From Streptomyces sp. Edi4 (GTDB taxonomy: Bacteria; Actinomycetota; Actinomycetes; Streptomycetales; Streptomycetaceae): DNA of 64,000 nucleotides. The notes under the pieces were generated by a model. It did not search any database, was not told where the DNA came from, and saw nothing but the letters and a program-made list of their open reading frames with translations. The position numbers and the translations under genes were made by a program. Positions 32,987 through 42,409 of the stretch are shown piece after piece. Position 1 is the stretch's first letter, and every line of letters starts with the position of its first letter. The stretch spans positions 2,108,001-2,172,000 of the forward strand of contig NZ_JBEJGY010000004.1 in assembly GCF_040253615.1 (NCBI RefSeq). The letters are read 5' to 3'.

Positions 32987-34231
32987 CTAGCGGGCGTCGA
33001 GCCAGGCCAGGGCTGCGGTGGTGAGGGCGGTGACGCCGGTGGTCAGGGTGGGTTCGACGACCGGCGCGAAGTACGGCGAATGGTTGGAGGGGATGTCCCG
33101 CTCAAGGGTGCCGGCGGCGAGCGCGGCGGCGAACGCCTCGGGGTCGGCTCCCCCCAACAGCCAGTAGCAGAGCGGCACTTGGGCCTCGGCGCCGAACAGG
33201 CCGACGTCCTCGCTGCCCGTGACCGGGCCCGGGTCGAACACCTTGTCCGCGCCGATGACCGCGCCGACGGCGGCCATGGTCCGCGCCACCGCGTCCTCGT
33301 CGTTGACCAGGAGCGGGAAGGAGGCCGTCGTCTCGATGTCGGGTTCGCGCGCGGCCCCGGCCACGGCCGCCTCGCCGCGCACGATCCGCTCCACGGCGGC
33401 GAGCACCGTACGGCGCACGTCCTCGGTGTACGTACGGATGCTGAGCAACAGCTCGGCCTCGTCGGGAATGATGTTGTCCTTGGTCCCGGCGTTCAGGGCG
33501 CCCACGGTGACGACGGCCGTCTCGCTGCCCGCGATCTCGCGCGAGACGATCGTCTGTAGGCGCAGCACGGTCGAGGCCGCCATCACCACCGGGTCGACGG
33601 ACGTCTCGGGCCGTGAACCGTGCGCCCCCTTGCCGTGCATCACGACCCTGAGCGCGTCGGCGGCGGCGAAGGCGGGCCCCGCGTGCGCGCCGATCATCCC
33701 GGCCGGGAACGGCCCCACGTGCTGGCCGAGCACCACGTCGGGCGTCCCGAACCGTTCGTACAGCCCGTCGTCGAGCATGGCCCGCGCGCCCTGCCCGGTC
33801 TCCTCGGCCGGCTGGAAGACCCCAAGGACGGTGCCGCTCCACAGCTCGCGGGAATCGGCGAGCAGTTTGAGCGCGCCGAGCAGACAGGCGGTGTGCATGT
33901 CGTGCCCGCACGCGTGCATGACCCCCTCGACGGTGGAGGCGTGGCCGAGTCCGGTGCGTTCGGTCACGGGCAGCGCGTCGAAGTCGGCCCGGACCAGCAC
34001 GGTGGGTCCCGGCCCGTTCCGCAGCACGGCCACCACCCCTGTGCGCCCGACGCCGGTGGTCACCTCGCAGCCGTACTCCCCTGCCCGGCGGGCGACTTCG
34101 GCGGCGGTGCGGTGCTCGGCGAAGGAGAGCTCGGGGTGGGCGTGCAGATCGCGGTAGATCCCGGCGAGCTCGGCGCGGATCGCGTCGAGCCCCAGCAGGG
34201 CGGTGGGGGCGGAGGGGGCGGGGTGGGACAC
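32987..34231 (-). CDS. M20 family amidohydrolase (hippurate/IAA-amino acid hydrolase type)
   Basis: 414 aa, GTG start. HACGHDMHTA, QPAEETGQGA and LGQHVGP carry the His/Asp/Glu ligands of the binuclear metal site; NHSPYFAP is near the end. Relatives hydrolyse N-acyl amino acids. The dimerisation domain between about 190 and 300 is intact. The promoter region contains four ACTGGG repeats (34263-34286). Confidence 0.93.
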   Translation of the reverse strand: MSHPAPSAPTALLGLDAIRAELAGIYRDLHAHPELSFAEHRTAAEVARRAGEYGCEVTTGVGRTGVVAVLRNGPGPTVLVRADFDALPVTERTGLGHASTVEGVMHACGHDMHTACLLGALKLLADSRELWSGTVLGVFQPAEETGQGARAMLDDGLYERFGTPDVVLGQHVGPFPAGMIGAHAGPAFAAADALRVVMHGKGAHGSRPETSVDPVVMAASTVLRLQTIVSREIAGSETAVVTVGALNAGTKDNIIPDEAELLLSIRTYTEDVRRTVLAAVERIVRGEAAVAGAAREPDIETTASFPLLVNDEDAVARTMAAVGAVIGADKVFDPGPVTGSEDVGLFGAEAQVPLCYWLLGGADPEAFAAALAAGTLERDIPSNHSPYFAPVVEPTLTTGVTALTTAALAWLDAR

Positions 34232-34262
34232 GGTGCCTGCCTGCTCTCGGGTCGGGGTCGGT

Positions 34263-34286
34263 ACTGGGACTGGGACTGGGACTGGG
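34263..34286 (+). repeat. Four copies of the hexamer ACTGGG
   Basis: A short tandem array in the gap between the M20 gene start and the acetyltransferase end. Both genes are on the minus strand, so it lies just upstream of the M20 start. Confidence 0.85.
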
Positions 34287-34317
34287 GACGGGTTCGGTGT
34301 CGGGTGTCCTGAGGGTG

Positions 34318-34845
34318 TCAGTCGTCCAGGAGCGAGCGCCCCATGAGGACGTCGTCCACGTACGCGCCCTCGATCAGGAACTCACCCGGCTGTACGCCCT
34401 CCACGACGAAGCCCTCCCGCTCGTACAGCGCGCGGGCGGGGGCGTTGTGGCCGAGCACCCGCAGGGTGATCCGGGTGGCGCCCTCGGCGCGGGCCGTCTC
34501 GCAGGCGGCGCGCAACAGGGCGCGGCCCACGCCCCGTCGGCGCGCCGACGCGTCGATCTCCAGGCCCTGGATCTGCCGGACGTGGCGGTTGCTGGGCAGC
34601 GGTGTGGGCGGGACCACCCGCACGAAGCCGGCGATGTCGCCGTCCACCTCGGCCACGAGGTAGTGCCCGGGCTCGTGCCGGTCGTCGAAGAAGGGCTCGT
34701 ACGGCGGTACCGGGCGCGGCGCCACGGCGTGCAGCGGGGACCAGGCCTCCCGGGTGAGCACGCCCAGGCGGTCGCCGTCGGAGTGCCGGGCGGGGCGTAT
34801 GAGCGGGAGCGGAGAAGTACGGGACTTGGTATACGACTCGGGCAT
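34318..34845 (-). CDS. GNAT family N-acetyltransferase
   Basis: 175 aa. The fold is seen from LIRPARHSD (start), LVAEVDGDIAGFVRV, and the acetyl-CoA motif LEIDASARRRGVGRALLRAA, then ALYEREGFVVEG. The substrate is unknown. It is divergent from the TIGR01777 gene, with 45 bp between them. Confidence 0.92.
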   Translation of the reverse strand: MPESYTKSRTSPLPLIRPARHSDGDRLGVLTREAWSPLHAVAPRPVPPYEPFFDDRHEPGHYLVAEVDGDIAGFVRVVPPTPLPSNRHVRQIQGLEIDASARRRGVGRALLRAACETARAEGATRITLRVLGHNAPARALYEREGFVVEGVQPGEFLIEGAYVDDVLMGRSLLDD

Positions 34846-34890
34846 GCCGCCACTGTGCCATGGAGGCCGCGGCGCGCGAGGATGTCAACC

Positions 34891-35787
34891 ATGAAGATCG
34901 CGGTGACGGGTTCGACGGGGCTGATCGGTGCGGAGCTGGTGCGCTCGCTGCGGGCGGACGGGCACGAGGTGCTGCGCCTGGTGCGGCGCGCGCCGCGGGG
35001 GCCCGACGAGGTCGCGTGGGATCCGCTGCGCCAGTACGTGGACGCGGCGGGCCTGGCCGGCTGCGAGGGGGTGGTGCACCTGGCCGGGGCGGGGGTGGCC
35101 GACCGGCGCTGGAGCGCCGCGTACAAGAAGGAGATCCGGGACAGCCGGGTGCTGGGCACCGCCGCGCTCGCCGAAGCGCTCGCCGGCCTCGACACCCCGC
35201 CGAAGGTGCTGGTGAGCGGGTCGGCGATCGGCTACTACGGCGACACGGGCGAGCGCGTGGTGGACGAGTCCGCTCCGCCCGGCGACGGCTTTCTGCCCTC
35301 GGTGTGCGTGCAGTGGGAGGAGGCGGCCGAGGCGGCGCGGGAGGCGGGCGTCCGTACGGTGTTCGCGCGTACGGGGCTCGTGGTGGCCCGCCGGGGCGGG
35401 GCGTGGGCCAAGCTCATCCCGCTCTTCCGGGCGGGACTCGGGGGGCGGCTCGGCAGCGGGCGGCAGTACTGGTCGTTCATCGCGCTGCACGACGAGGTGG
35501 CGGCGCTGCGGTTCCTGCTGGACACGGAGTCCCTTTCCGGGCCGGTGAACCTGACGGCGCCTCAGCCGGTGACGAACCGGGAGGTCACGGCGGCGATGTC
35601 CCGGGTCCTGCGCCGCCCGGCCCTCCTGCCCGTGCCGGCCCCGGTACTGCGGGTCGCGCTGGGCGAGGCGGCGGGTGATGTGCTGGCTGGGCAGCGGGTG
35701 GTGCCGGGGCGGTTGCTCGAAGCGGGCTTCAGGTTCGCGTTCCCCACCGTGGAGGAGGCGGTACGGGTGGCTGCCGCCGGCAATTGA
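34891..35787 (+). CDS. TIGR01777 family NAD-dependent epimerase/dehydratase-like protein
   Basis: 298 aa. It begins MKIAVTGSTGLIGAELVRSL (Rossmann NAD(P) site). Also present are VHLAGAGVADRRW, SGSAIGYYGDTG and QYWSFIALHDEV, diagnostic of the YfcH/SulA-like TIGR01777 family. The C-terminal DUF1731-like part ends with LLEAGFRFAFPTVEEA. The biological role is not established in the family. Confidence 0.93.
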   Translation: MKIAVTGSTGLIGAELVRSLRADGHEVLRLVRRAPRGPDEVAWDPLRQYVDAAGLAGCEGVVHLAGAGVADRRWSAAYKKEIRDSRVLGTAALAEALAGLDTPPKVLVSGSAIGYYGDTGERVVDESAPPGDGFLPSVCVQWEEAAEAAREAGVRTVFARTGLVVARRGGAWAKLIPLFRAGLGGRLGSGRQYWSFIALHDEVAALRFLLDTESLSGPVNLTAPQPVTNREVTAAMSRVLRRPALLPVPAPVLRVALGEAAGDVLAGQRVVPGRLLEAGFRFAFPTVEEAVRVAAAGN

Positions 35788-36840
35788 GGATGCTGGTCCG
35801 CAGCCGGGGTCCCTGGGGCTCCGCCCCAAACCCCGTTCGGCCTGAACGGCCTCGTCCCAATCGCCGGACGGGCTGGGTATGCCGATGCGGGCCGGCCCAA
35901 GCCCCGCCAGGGGCGCGGGGAACTGCGCGCCCAGCCACGCACGGTCCGCACCCGGGGTCCCTGGAGCCTCGCCCCAAACCCCGTTCGCGCCTGAAGGGCG
36001 CTCATCCTCAAACGCCGGACAGGCTGAGGTTGCCGATACTGGCCAGCGCCGGATAGTCAGGGGCGCGGGGAACCGCGCGACCAGCCCCACGCGACCCGCA
36101 CTCGAAAACCGGCCTCCCGGACAGGCCGAGGCCTCCCATCCGGGCCAGCGCCGGATAGTCAGGGGCGCGGGGAACTGCGCGACGACCAGCCCCACACAAC
36201 CCGCACTCGAAAACCGGCCTCCCGGACAGGCCGAGGCCTCCCATTCGGGCCAGCACCGCATAGTCAGGGGCGCGGGGAACTGCGCGACCAGCCACGCACG
36301 GTCCGCACCCGAAAACCAACCCCCGGACGGGCTGAGGTACGCCGGGTGGGCCAGCACCCGCCCCGCCAGGGGCGCGGGGAACCGCGCGACCAGCCCCACG
36401 CGACCCGCACTCGAAAACCGGCCTCCCGGACAGGCCGAGGCCTCCCATCCGGGCCAGCGCCGGATAGTCAGGGGCGCGGGGAACTGCGCGACCAGCCACG
36501 CACGGTCCGCACCCGAAAACCAACCCCCGGACGGGCTGAGGTACGCCGGGTGGGCCAGCACCCGCCCCGCCAGGGGCGCGGGGAACCGCGCGACCAGCCC
36601 CACACAACCCGCACTCGGAAACCGCCCCCGGACGGGCCGCGGCCGGCCCGGGCCGAGGGGCGGGCCCCTTCCCGCGCACCCCCGGAGGGCCCCGTGCGCC
36701 CGCCGTGCCCCAACGCCCACCCCCGCGCGCGACGCCCCACCCCACCCCCCATCCCTACTCTCTCCTCGAACTCCGGCATTCCGTGGGCCAGTTGGGGGCA
36801 TGAGGCCTCCACCTACCGCGCCTACCTCGGGGAGGGCCAC
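35788..36840. repeat. Intergenic tandem array of about 102-bp repeats
   Basis: A gene-free kilobase between the epimerase and the oxidoreductase. GGGGCGCGGGGAA starts at 35910, 36060, 36162, 36267, 36369, 36471 and 36573, so the spacing is 150, 102, 105, 102, 102 and 102. Units alternate between type A (GACAGGCCGAGGCCTCCCAT) and type B (GACGGGCTGAGGTACGCCGG) from 36267 on. The first part (35805-35905) is a second Streptomyces-type repeat with a CTGGGGCTCCGCCCCA palindrome. Open frames across this region are chance products of the composition. Confidence 0.9.
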
Positions 36841-38157
36841 GTGCTCAGCACCGCACATCACGCGGACGTACTCATCGTGGGAGCCGGGCTCGCGGGCCTG
36901 TCAGCCGCGCATCGGCTGACCGGCGCGGGAGTCACGGTCAGCGTTCTGGAGGCGGCCCCCGACGTCGGCGGCCGCATGGCGACCCGCTCCGTCGACGGCT
37001 TCCGGCTCGACCGGATCGGGCAACTGCTCTCGACCTCCTACCCGGACCTGACCCGCACCCCGGGCCTGGAGGACCTGCCGCTGCGCCCGTTCGCACCCGG
37101 CGTCCTCGTGCACAGCGAGGGCCGCCACTACCGGGCGGGCACGACGGGGAGCGCACGGGGCGCACTCGCCGCAGCGCGCGCCCGCGCGAGCGCCCCGCGC
37201 GGCACGGCCACCCCGCTCGGCGGCGCACTGGACCAGGCCCGCCTGGGCAAGGCACTCGCCAGGCTGGCCGCCACTCCCCTGGAGCGGATCACGGCCCGCC
37301 CCGAACTCCCCATCGGGCAGGCCTTGTTGAGCCGTGGCCTGCCCGCCCGCACCCTGGACGGCTTCGTACGCCCCCTGTTGTCCGCCCTGCTCTGCGACCC
37401 CGGCCTGACCACGTCGAGCCACTGCGCCGACCTCGCGCTGCGCGGCTTCGCGCGCGGCAGGCTGTGCGTGCCGGAGGGCGGCGCGGCCACCCTGCCGAGG
37501 CTGCTCGCCGCCGCCCTGCCGCCCGGCACGGTGCGTACGGACGTGAAGGTGACGTCCGTCGCCACGACCTCGGTCACCACCGCGGACCACGGCGTGCTCG
37601 GCTGCCGTTCGCTGCTCCTGGCCACCGACGCCCCGGCCGCCGCCGCGCTCCTGCCGGGCCTCAGGGTCCCCGCCTTCCACCCGCTGACCGTGCTGCACCA
37701 CACCGCGCCCCGCGCCCCGCTCGCCGATCCCGCGCTGCTCCTGGACGCGGACCGCGGCGGCCCGGTGGCGTACACGTCGGTGATGAGCGAGGTCGACCCG
37801 AGCCGGGCCCCGCGGGGCCGGGCCCTGATCACCTCGGCCGTACTCGGCACTCCGCCGGACGACGTGGAGCGCGCCGTACGGCGCCAACTGGCGCGCCTGT
37901 ACGCCACGTCCACGTCCGACTGGGAGCTTCTGGCCCTGCACCACACCCCGCAGGCCGTGCCGTCGATGCCCGCCCCGCACGATCTGCGCCGCCCGGTCCG
38001 GCTGCTCGCCGGCCTGTATGTGTGCGGCGACCACCGCGACACCAGCACCGTGCAGGGCGCCCTGTACTCGGGGCGCCGCGCGGCCGACGCGATCCTCAGT
38101 GATCTGGGCGTCCCGTCCTGGCAGGCGAGGCCGGAGGTGATCCGCAAGGCGGCCTGA
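36841..38157 (+). CDS. FAD-dependent amine oxidase/protoporphyrinogen oxidase-like protein
   Basis: 438 aa from GTG 36841 with GGGAGGG just upstream. ADVLIVGAGLAGLSAAHRL is the FAD motif and LEAAPDVGGRMATR follows. The C-terminal YVCGDHRDTSTVQGALYSGRRAAD holds the second FAD motif. It resembles flavin-containing amine oxidases and carotenoid desaturases; the substrate is not determined. It stands alone after the repeat array. Confidence 0.9.
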   Translation: MLSTAHHADVLIVGAGLAGLSAAHRLTGAGVTVSVLEAAPDVGGRMATRSVDGFRLDRIGQLLSTSYPDLTRTPGLEDLPLRPFAPGVLVHSEGRHYRAGTTGSARGALAAARARASAPRGTATPLGGALDQARLGKALARLAATPLERITARPELPIGQALLSRGLPARTLDGFVRPLLSALLCDPGLTTSSHCADLALRGFARGRLCVPEGGAATLPRLLAAALPPGTVRTDVKVTSVATTSVTTADHGVLGCRSLLLATDAPAAAALLPGLRVPAFHPLTVLHHTAPRAPLADPALLLDADRGGPVAYTSVMSEVDPSRAPRGRALITSAVLGTPPDDVERAVRRQLARLYATSTSDWELLALHHTPQAVPSMPAPHDLRRPVRLLAGLYVCGDHRDTSTVQGALYSGRRAADAILSDLGVPSWQARPEVIRKAA

Positions 38158-38209
38158 GCCGGGGCGGGCCCCTTCACCCCGCGCCCCGCACCCCGCGCCC
38201 CACGCTCCC

Positions 38210-39658
38210 TCACCCCAGCGCGGCCACCCGGTCCCGGTAGGTGCGGACCGGGGCCGCGTCCCGGTACGGCTCGAGGCGGCGCTCGAAGTCGCGTACGTAC
38301 TCCACCGCGCGCGCCGAGCGCATCTCGCTCGCCTGCTGGGCCGCCTCCGCGCCCAGCGCGCACGCCTGGTCGAGTTCGCCGAGTCCGAGCCGCGCGGTGG
38401 CGAGTACGACCCGGCAGAACAGGCGCGAGCGGGCGTACGCGGGGGCGCGCAATTGCAGCGAGCGCTCCGCGTGCTGCGCGCAGGCGCGGTACTGCTGGAG
38501 GTCGCGGTGGCAGTGGCCGAACTCGTCGGCGAGCTGCGCCTCGTCGAAGGAGCGCGCCCAGTGCGGCACGTCGTCGCCGGGCCGCGCGCTCTCCAGGGCC
38601 CGCTCGGCCCGCGCGAGCGAGGCGGTGCACGCCCGCACCTCGCCGAGCACCCCGTGCCCGCGCGCCTCCACCGCGTTGAGCAGCGACTGCACAACGGGTG
38701 GCGCCGCCGATCCCACGCCCTGCTGGGCGACCCGGGCCAGCTGGACCGCCTCGCGGCCGTGCCCGAGGTAGACGGCCTGGCGGCTCATCGTGACCAGCAC
38801 ATACGAGCCGTACGCCCGGTCGCCCGCGGCCTGCGACAGCCGCAGCGCCTGCACGAAGTAGCGCTGGGCGAGCCCGTGGGCGGCGATGTCGTACGAGGTC
38901 CAGCCGGCCAGCCGCGTCAGGTCGGCGGCGGCCGCGAACAGGCGCCGCCCCACGCTCTCGCCGTAATGACCGCGCAGCATCGGCTCGGCCTCGTGCTCCA
39001 GGTAGCGCACCAGGGCCTGACGCGCGTGGCCGCCGCCGTAGGCATGGTCGAGGGTGCGGAAGAGTTCGCCGACCGAGCGGAGCGCCGCGATGTCTCCGCT
39101 GGTCACGCGCTGTCCCGGGCCCCGGTCGGTGGTCCGCTGGCGGGGCACGGAGGGGCGGCCCTGGACGGGGACGCGCGTGGCGCCGCCCGGCGGGGCGGGT
39201 TCACCCCGTCCCACCCGGTCGTCGGCCCGCCCGATCAGCCAGTCCCGGCTCGGGACCACCAGCCCCGCCGGGGTGAAGGCGATCTTGCGCAGTTCGGCGT
39301 GGCTGCCCGAGTCCTTGCGCCACAGGCCGCTGACGATGTCGATGGCCTCCTCCGGCGTCGCCGCGAACTCCAGGCCCGCGTACACCGGCGCACACGCGTC
39401 GAGCCCGAGGTCCTGAGCGGAGAGCCGGCGGCCGAGCCGGCGGGTGAACACCTCGGCGATCAGCGCGGGTGTGGTGCCGCGCGGCTGCTGGCCGCGCAGC
39501 CACCGCGTGACCGAGGTCTTGTCGTAGCGCAGGTCCAGGCCGTGCTCGAGCCCGAGCTGGTCAACGCGGCGGGCGAGCCCGGCATTGGAGAACCCGGCTT
39601 CTGCGATGAGTGCGGCGAGCTGGCGGTTGGGGGTGCGCTGCGAGGGTCGTTCCGTCAT
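38210..39658 (-). CDS. NsdA/SCO4114-type transcriptional regulator with TPR-like repeats
   Basis: 482 aa. The N-terminal HTH reads LIAEAGFSNAGLARRV and KTSVTRWLRGQQPRG (about residues 17-65). The C-terminal half (about 200-470) has repeated helical pairs rich in Ala/Arg/Leu, TPR-like. Proteins of this architecture repress antibiotic production and sporulation in streptomycetes (NsdA) or accompany sporulation. It is divergent from lipB with 251 bp between; AGGAGA precedes the ATG. The exact paralogue cannot be fixed by eye. Confidence 0.85.
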   Translation of the reverse strand: MTERPSQRTPNRQLAALIAEAGFSNAGLARRVDQLGLEHGLDLRYDKTSVTRWLRGQQPRGTTPALIAEVFTRRLGRRLSAQDLGLDACAPVYAGLEFAATPEEAIDIVSGLWRKDSGSHAELRKIAFTPAGLVVPSRDWLIGRADDRVGRGEPAPPGGATRVPVQGRPSVPRQRTTDRGPGQRVTSGDIAALRSVGELFRTLDHAYGGGHARQALVRYLEHEAEPMLRGHYGESVGRRLFAAAADLTRLAGWTSYDIAAHGLAQRYFVQALRLSQAAGDRAYGSYVLVTMSRQAVYLGHGREAVQLARVAQQGVGSAAPPVVQSLLNAVEARGHGVLGEVRACTASLARAERALESARPGDDVPHWARSFDEAQLADEFGHCHRDLQQYRACAQHAERSLQLRAPAYARSRLFCRVVLATARLGLGELDQACALGAEAAQQASEMRSARAVEYVRDFERRLEPYRDAAPVRTYRDRVAALG

Positions 39659-39909
39659 CAGCTCTGCGTTCTCCTGCCTTCCGGGCCAAGCGTGCAGCCC
39701 TCATGGAACGGCGAGAATTTAGCGGTCAATACGGCCGGTGCCGCCGCCTCGGCCCCGCATTCATCCGATCGTGTGGTGACGTGCCGTTTCTGCCGGGCCC
39801 AGGGGGCGTGCGGAGGGTGTCGAACACGGTCGTACAGTGAATGAGGACGCGCACCGATCGCGTGCAGCAGGGTCCAAGGGGTTCCGAGAGGTTCGACAGG
39901 GGAGCTGGC

Positions 39910-40719
39910 GTGAACGAGCTGCGATGTGTCCGGCTGGGTTTCGGCGAGGACGCGGTCGACTACCAGGAGGCCTGGGACGAGCAGCGGCGCGTGCACGCGG
40001 CCCGGTTCGCCGACGAGATCCCCGACACCTGTCTGCTCGTCGAGCACCCCCCGGTCTACACGGCGGGGCGACGCACGCAGGACAGCGAGCGCCCCCTGGA
40101 CGGCACCCCGGTCATCGACGTCGACCGGGGTGGCAAGATCACCTGGCACGGCCCCGGCCAGCTCGTCGGCTACCCGATCCAGAAGCTGCCGCGCCCCGTC
40201 GACGTGGTCGCGCACGTACGCCGTCTGGAAGAGGCCCTGATCCGTACCGCCGCCGACTTCGGCGTGGAGACAACCCGGGTCGAGGGCCGCAGCGGAGTGT
40301 GGGTCCTCGGCGATCCGGTCGAGCGGCGCCCCAGGCTCGGCGGGCTTTCCCTGGACTTCGACCCGCGCCTGAACGACGACGAGTTCGACGCCCGCCTCAA
40401 CGGCCCCGAGTACGCGCCCTCCAACGCCGGCCAGCGCCGCGAGGACCGCAAGCTGGCGGCGATCGGCATCCGCGTCGCCAAGGGCGTCACGATGCACGGC
40501 TTCTCCTTCAACGTGAACCCGGACAACACCTGGTTCGACCGGATCGTGCCGTGCGGGATCCGGGACGCGGGTGTGACGTCGCTCTCGTACGAACTGGGCC
40601 GCGAGGTGACCATCGCGGAGGTCCTGCCGGTGGCCGAGAAGCACCTGCGCGACGTCCTGGAGCACGCGCAGCCGGCTCCCCGGGTGATCGAGCGGGAGAC
40701 CGAGCGGGCGTCGGCGTAG
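39910..40719 (+). CDS. lipB: Octanoyl-[acyl carrier protein]:protein N-octanoyltransferase
   Basis: 269 aa from GTG 39910 with GGGGAG upstream. [32 protein letters not shown] and the catalytic Lys (KLAAIGIRV) and Cys (IVPCGI) are present. The enzyme moves octanoate from acyl carrier protein to lipoyl domains such as those of SucB. An actinobacterial insertion rich in Arg/Asp (about residues 145-185) precedes the Lys motif. lipA lies 195 bp downstream. Confidence 0.96.
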   Translation: MNELRCVRLGFGEDAVDYQEAWDEQRRVHAARFADEIPDTCLLVEHPPVYTAGRRTQDSERPLDGTPVIDVDRGGKITWHGPGQLVGYPIQKLPRPVDVVAHVRRLEEALIRTAADFGVETTRVEGRSGVWVLGDPVERRPRLGGLSLDFDPRLNDDEFDARLNGPEYAPSNAGQRREDRKLAAIGIRVAKGVTMHGFSFNVNPDNTWFDRIVPCGIRDAGVTSLSYELGREVTIAEVLPVAEKHLRDVLEHAQPAPRVIERETERASA

Positions 40720-40913
40720 CGGCCCGGCCCTGAGACCCGCCCGCGCGGGGGGCGCCGCCCGAGCCCTCAGAACGAGGGAACAACGAGCGAACAGCCCGGG
40801 AATGCGGCCGCCCCCCTTCGAGTTACCCACCGGGGGGAAGCCGCACCTCACCCGAGCAAACAACGGGCGTACCCTAGGGTTCGCCGAAGAATCGAAGTCA
40901 CAGGGAGCCGGAC

Positions 40914-41870
40914 GTGTCCGCAGTCGCACCCGACGGACGCAAGATGCTGCGCCTGGAGGTCCGGAACAGCCAGACCCCCATCGAGCGCAAGCCCGAGTGG
41001 ATCAAGACCCGGGCGAAGATGGGTCCCGAGTACAACCAGCTGCAGAAGCTGGTCAAGAGCGAGGGGCTGCACACGGTCTGCCAGGAGGCGGGCTGCCCCA
41101 ACATCTTCGAGTGCTGGGAGGACCGCGAGGCCACCTTCCTCATCGGCGGTGACCAGTGCACCCGGCGCTGCGACTTCTGCCAGATCGACACGGGCAAGCC
41201 CGAGGCGCTGGACCGCGACGAGCCCCGCCGCGTGGGCGAGTCGGTCGTCACGATGGACCTGAACTACGCCACCATCACCGGCGTCGCCCGCGACGACCTG
41301 GCCGACGGCGGCGCCTGGCTGTACGCCGAGACGGTGCGCCAGATCCACGCGCAGACCGCGGACCGCGCCGAGGGGCGCACCAAGGTCGAGCTCCTGGCCC
41401 CCGACTTCAACGCGGTCCCCGAGCAGCTGCGAGAGGTCTTCTCCTCCCGCCCCGAGGTCTTCGCGCACAACGTCGAGACCGTGCCGCGCATCTTCAAGCG
41501 GATCCGCCCCGGCTTCCGTTACGAGCGCTCCCTCGACGTGATCACCCAGGCCCGCGACTACGGCCTGATCACCAAGTCCAACCTGATCCTCGGCATGGGC
41601 GAGACCCGCGAGGAGATCAGCGAGGCGCTCCAGCACCTGCACGACGCGGGTTGCGAACTCATCACGATCACCCAGTACCTGCGCCCCTCCGTGCGCCACC
41701 ACCCCGTAGAGCGCTGGGTGAAGCCGCAGGAGTTCGTGGAGCTGAAGGAGGAGGCCGACGAGATCGGTTTCTCCGGTGTGATGTCGGGCCCGCTGGTCCG
41801 CTCCTCCTACCGCGCCGGGCGCCTGTACCAGCAGGCGATGGAGGCACGGAGCGCCGCCACCACGGCGTGA
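40914..41870 (+). CDS. lipA: Lipoyl synthase (radical SAM)
   Basis: 318 aa, GTG start with GGGAG upstream. [11 protein letters not shown] is the radical SAM cluster; [13 protein letters not shown] is the N-terminal cluster that provides sulfur; RSSYRAG is the conserved Ser motif at the C-terminus. It inserts two sulfurs into octanoyl groups. With lipB it completes lipoate assembly for the lpd/sucB/aceE complexes in the same window. Confidence 0.97.
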   Translation: MSAVAPDGRKMLRLEVRNSQTPIERKPEWIKTRAKMGPEYNQLQKLVKSEGLHTVCQEAGCPNIFECWEDREATFLIGGDQCTRRCDFCQIDTGKPEALDRDEPRRVGESVVTMDLNYATITGVARDDLADGGAWLYAETVRQIHAQTADRAEGRTKVELLAPDFNAVPEQLREVFSSRPEVFAHNVETVPRIFKRIRPGFRYERSLDVITQARDYGLITKSNLILGMGETREEISEALQHLHDAGCELITITQYLRPSVRHHPVERWVKPQEFVELKEEADEIGFSGVMSGPLVRSSYRAGRLYQQAMEARSAATTA

Positions 41871-41884
41871 GCCGCACGCCTCGC

Positions 41885-41934
41885 GCGTGAACCGGGCGGG
41901 CTCCGCGTGAACCGAGCGGGCTCCGCGTGAACCC
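41885..41934 (+). repeat. 20-bp tandem repeat after lipA
   Basis: GCGTGAACCGGGCGGGCTCC at 41885 recurs with one change at 41905 and begins again at 41925. It sits directly after the lipA stop and before a terminator. Confidence 0.85.
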
Positions 41935-41966
41935 GCTCACAAGCTCCTAATGATCGGTAGACGCCG

Positions 41967-42029
41967 CGCCGACGCGGCTCGTACCGTCCCCGCAGGTCGG
42001 GGCACGCGTACGGGCCGCGTCGGCGTTTT
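41967..42029 (+). terminator. Long hairpin with T-run after lipA
   Basis: CGCCGACGCGGC (41967-41978) pairs with GCCGCGTCGGCG (42014-42025), followed by TTTT. Inner pairing CCCCG/CGGGG gives a second helix. This is one of few T-tailed terminators in the window. Confidence 0.85.
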
Positions 42030-42058
42030 CCGGGCCCGCGTCAAGGTTTCATTGGGGT

Positions 42059-42087
42059 TTGACCGCTTCGACACGCCCTGGTAACAC
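42059..42087 (+). promoter_or_regulatory. Candidate promoter for the small gene after lipA
   Basis: TTGACC (42059-42064) and TAACAC (42082-42087) are separated by 17 nt. Transcription would begin near 42094, which is itself a GTG, so a leaderless reading is possible. Confidence 0.5.
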
Positions 42088-42177
42088 CAAACAGTGACGA
42101 TGGCTCTACGCACCGCGCACACTCCCAGCACCCCATCCGCCCGTTCCCGACTTCCGTCCCGAGGGGGGACCTCGACG

Positions 42178-42390
42178 ATGCAGGCCGCTACCGCTCAGCA
42201 GACCGTGCGAGCCACCACGCTTCCGTCCGTGACCGGCGCCCTGCGCGCCATGGAATCGCTCCTCATCGGCTCCGGTCAGCGCACCGCCCGCCGCAACGCC
42301 TGGACGGCCGTTCTGGAGGACCGCCGCCGGGCCAAGGACCGGGTCGAGGCGCAGCACGTACTGGAGGCCGTGGCCACCCGTCACCCGTAG
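42178..42390 (+). CDS. Small conserved basic protein of unknown function
   Basis: 70 aa from ATG 42178, chosen for its GAGGGGGG site; an alternative GTG at 42094 adds 28 low-complexity residues and fits a leaderless transcript. The core TTLPSVTGALRAMESLL and RTARRNAWTAVLEDRRRAKD is helical and basic, with no signal or membrane segment. No named family is known to me. It precedes a DUF4191 gene by 19 nt and may be co-transcribed. Confidence 0.7.
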   Translation: MQAATAQQTVRATTLPSVTGALRAMESLLIGSGQRTARRNAWTAVLEDRRRAKDRVEAQHVLEAVATRHP

Positions 42391-42409
42391 GCCACGTAAA
42401 CTTCCTGGT

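Noticed and set aside
35910..36640. Considered as a CRISPR array.
   Set aside because: Units are 102 bp with no 20-40 bp unique spacers, and no cas genes lie nearby.
34885..36861. Long minus-strand frames reading repeated peptides through the 102-bp array.
   Set aside because: The period is a multiple of three, so one frame repeats by chance. There is no start with a ribosome site and no fold-like pattern.
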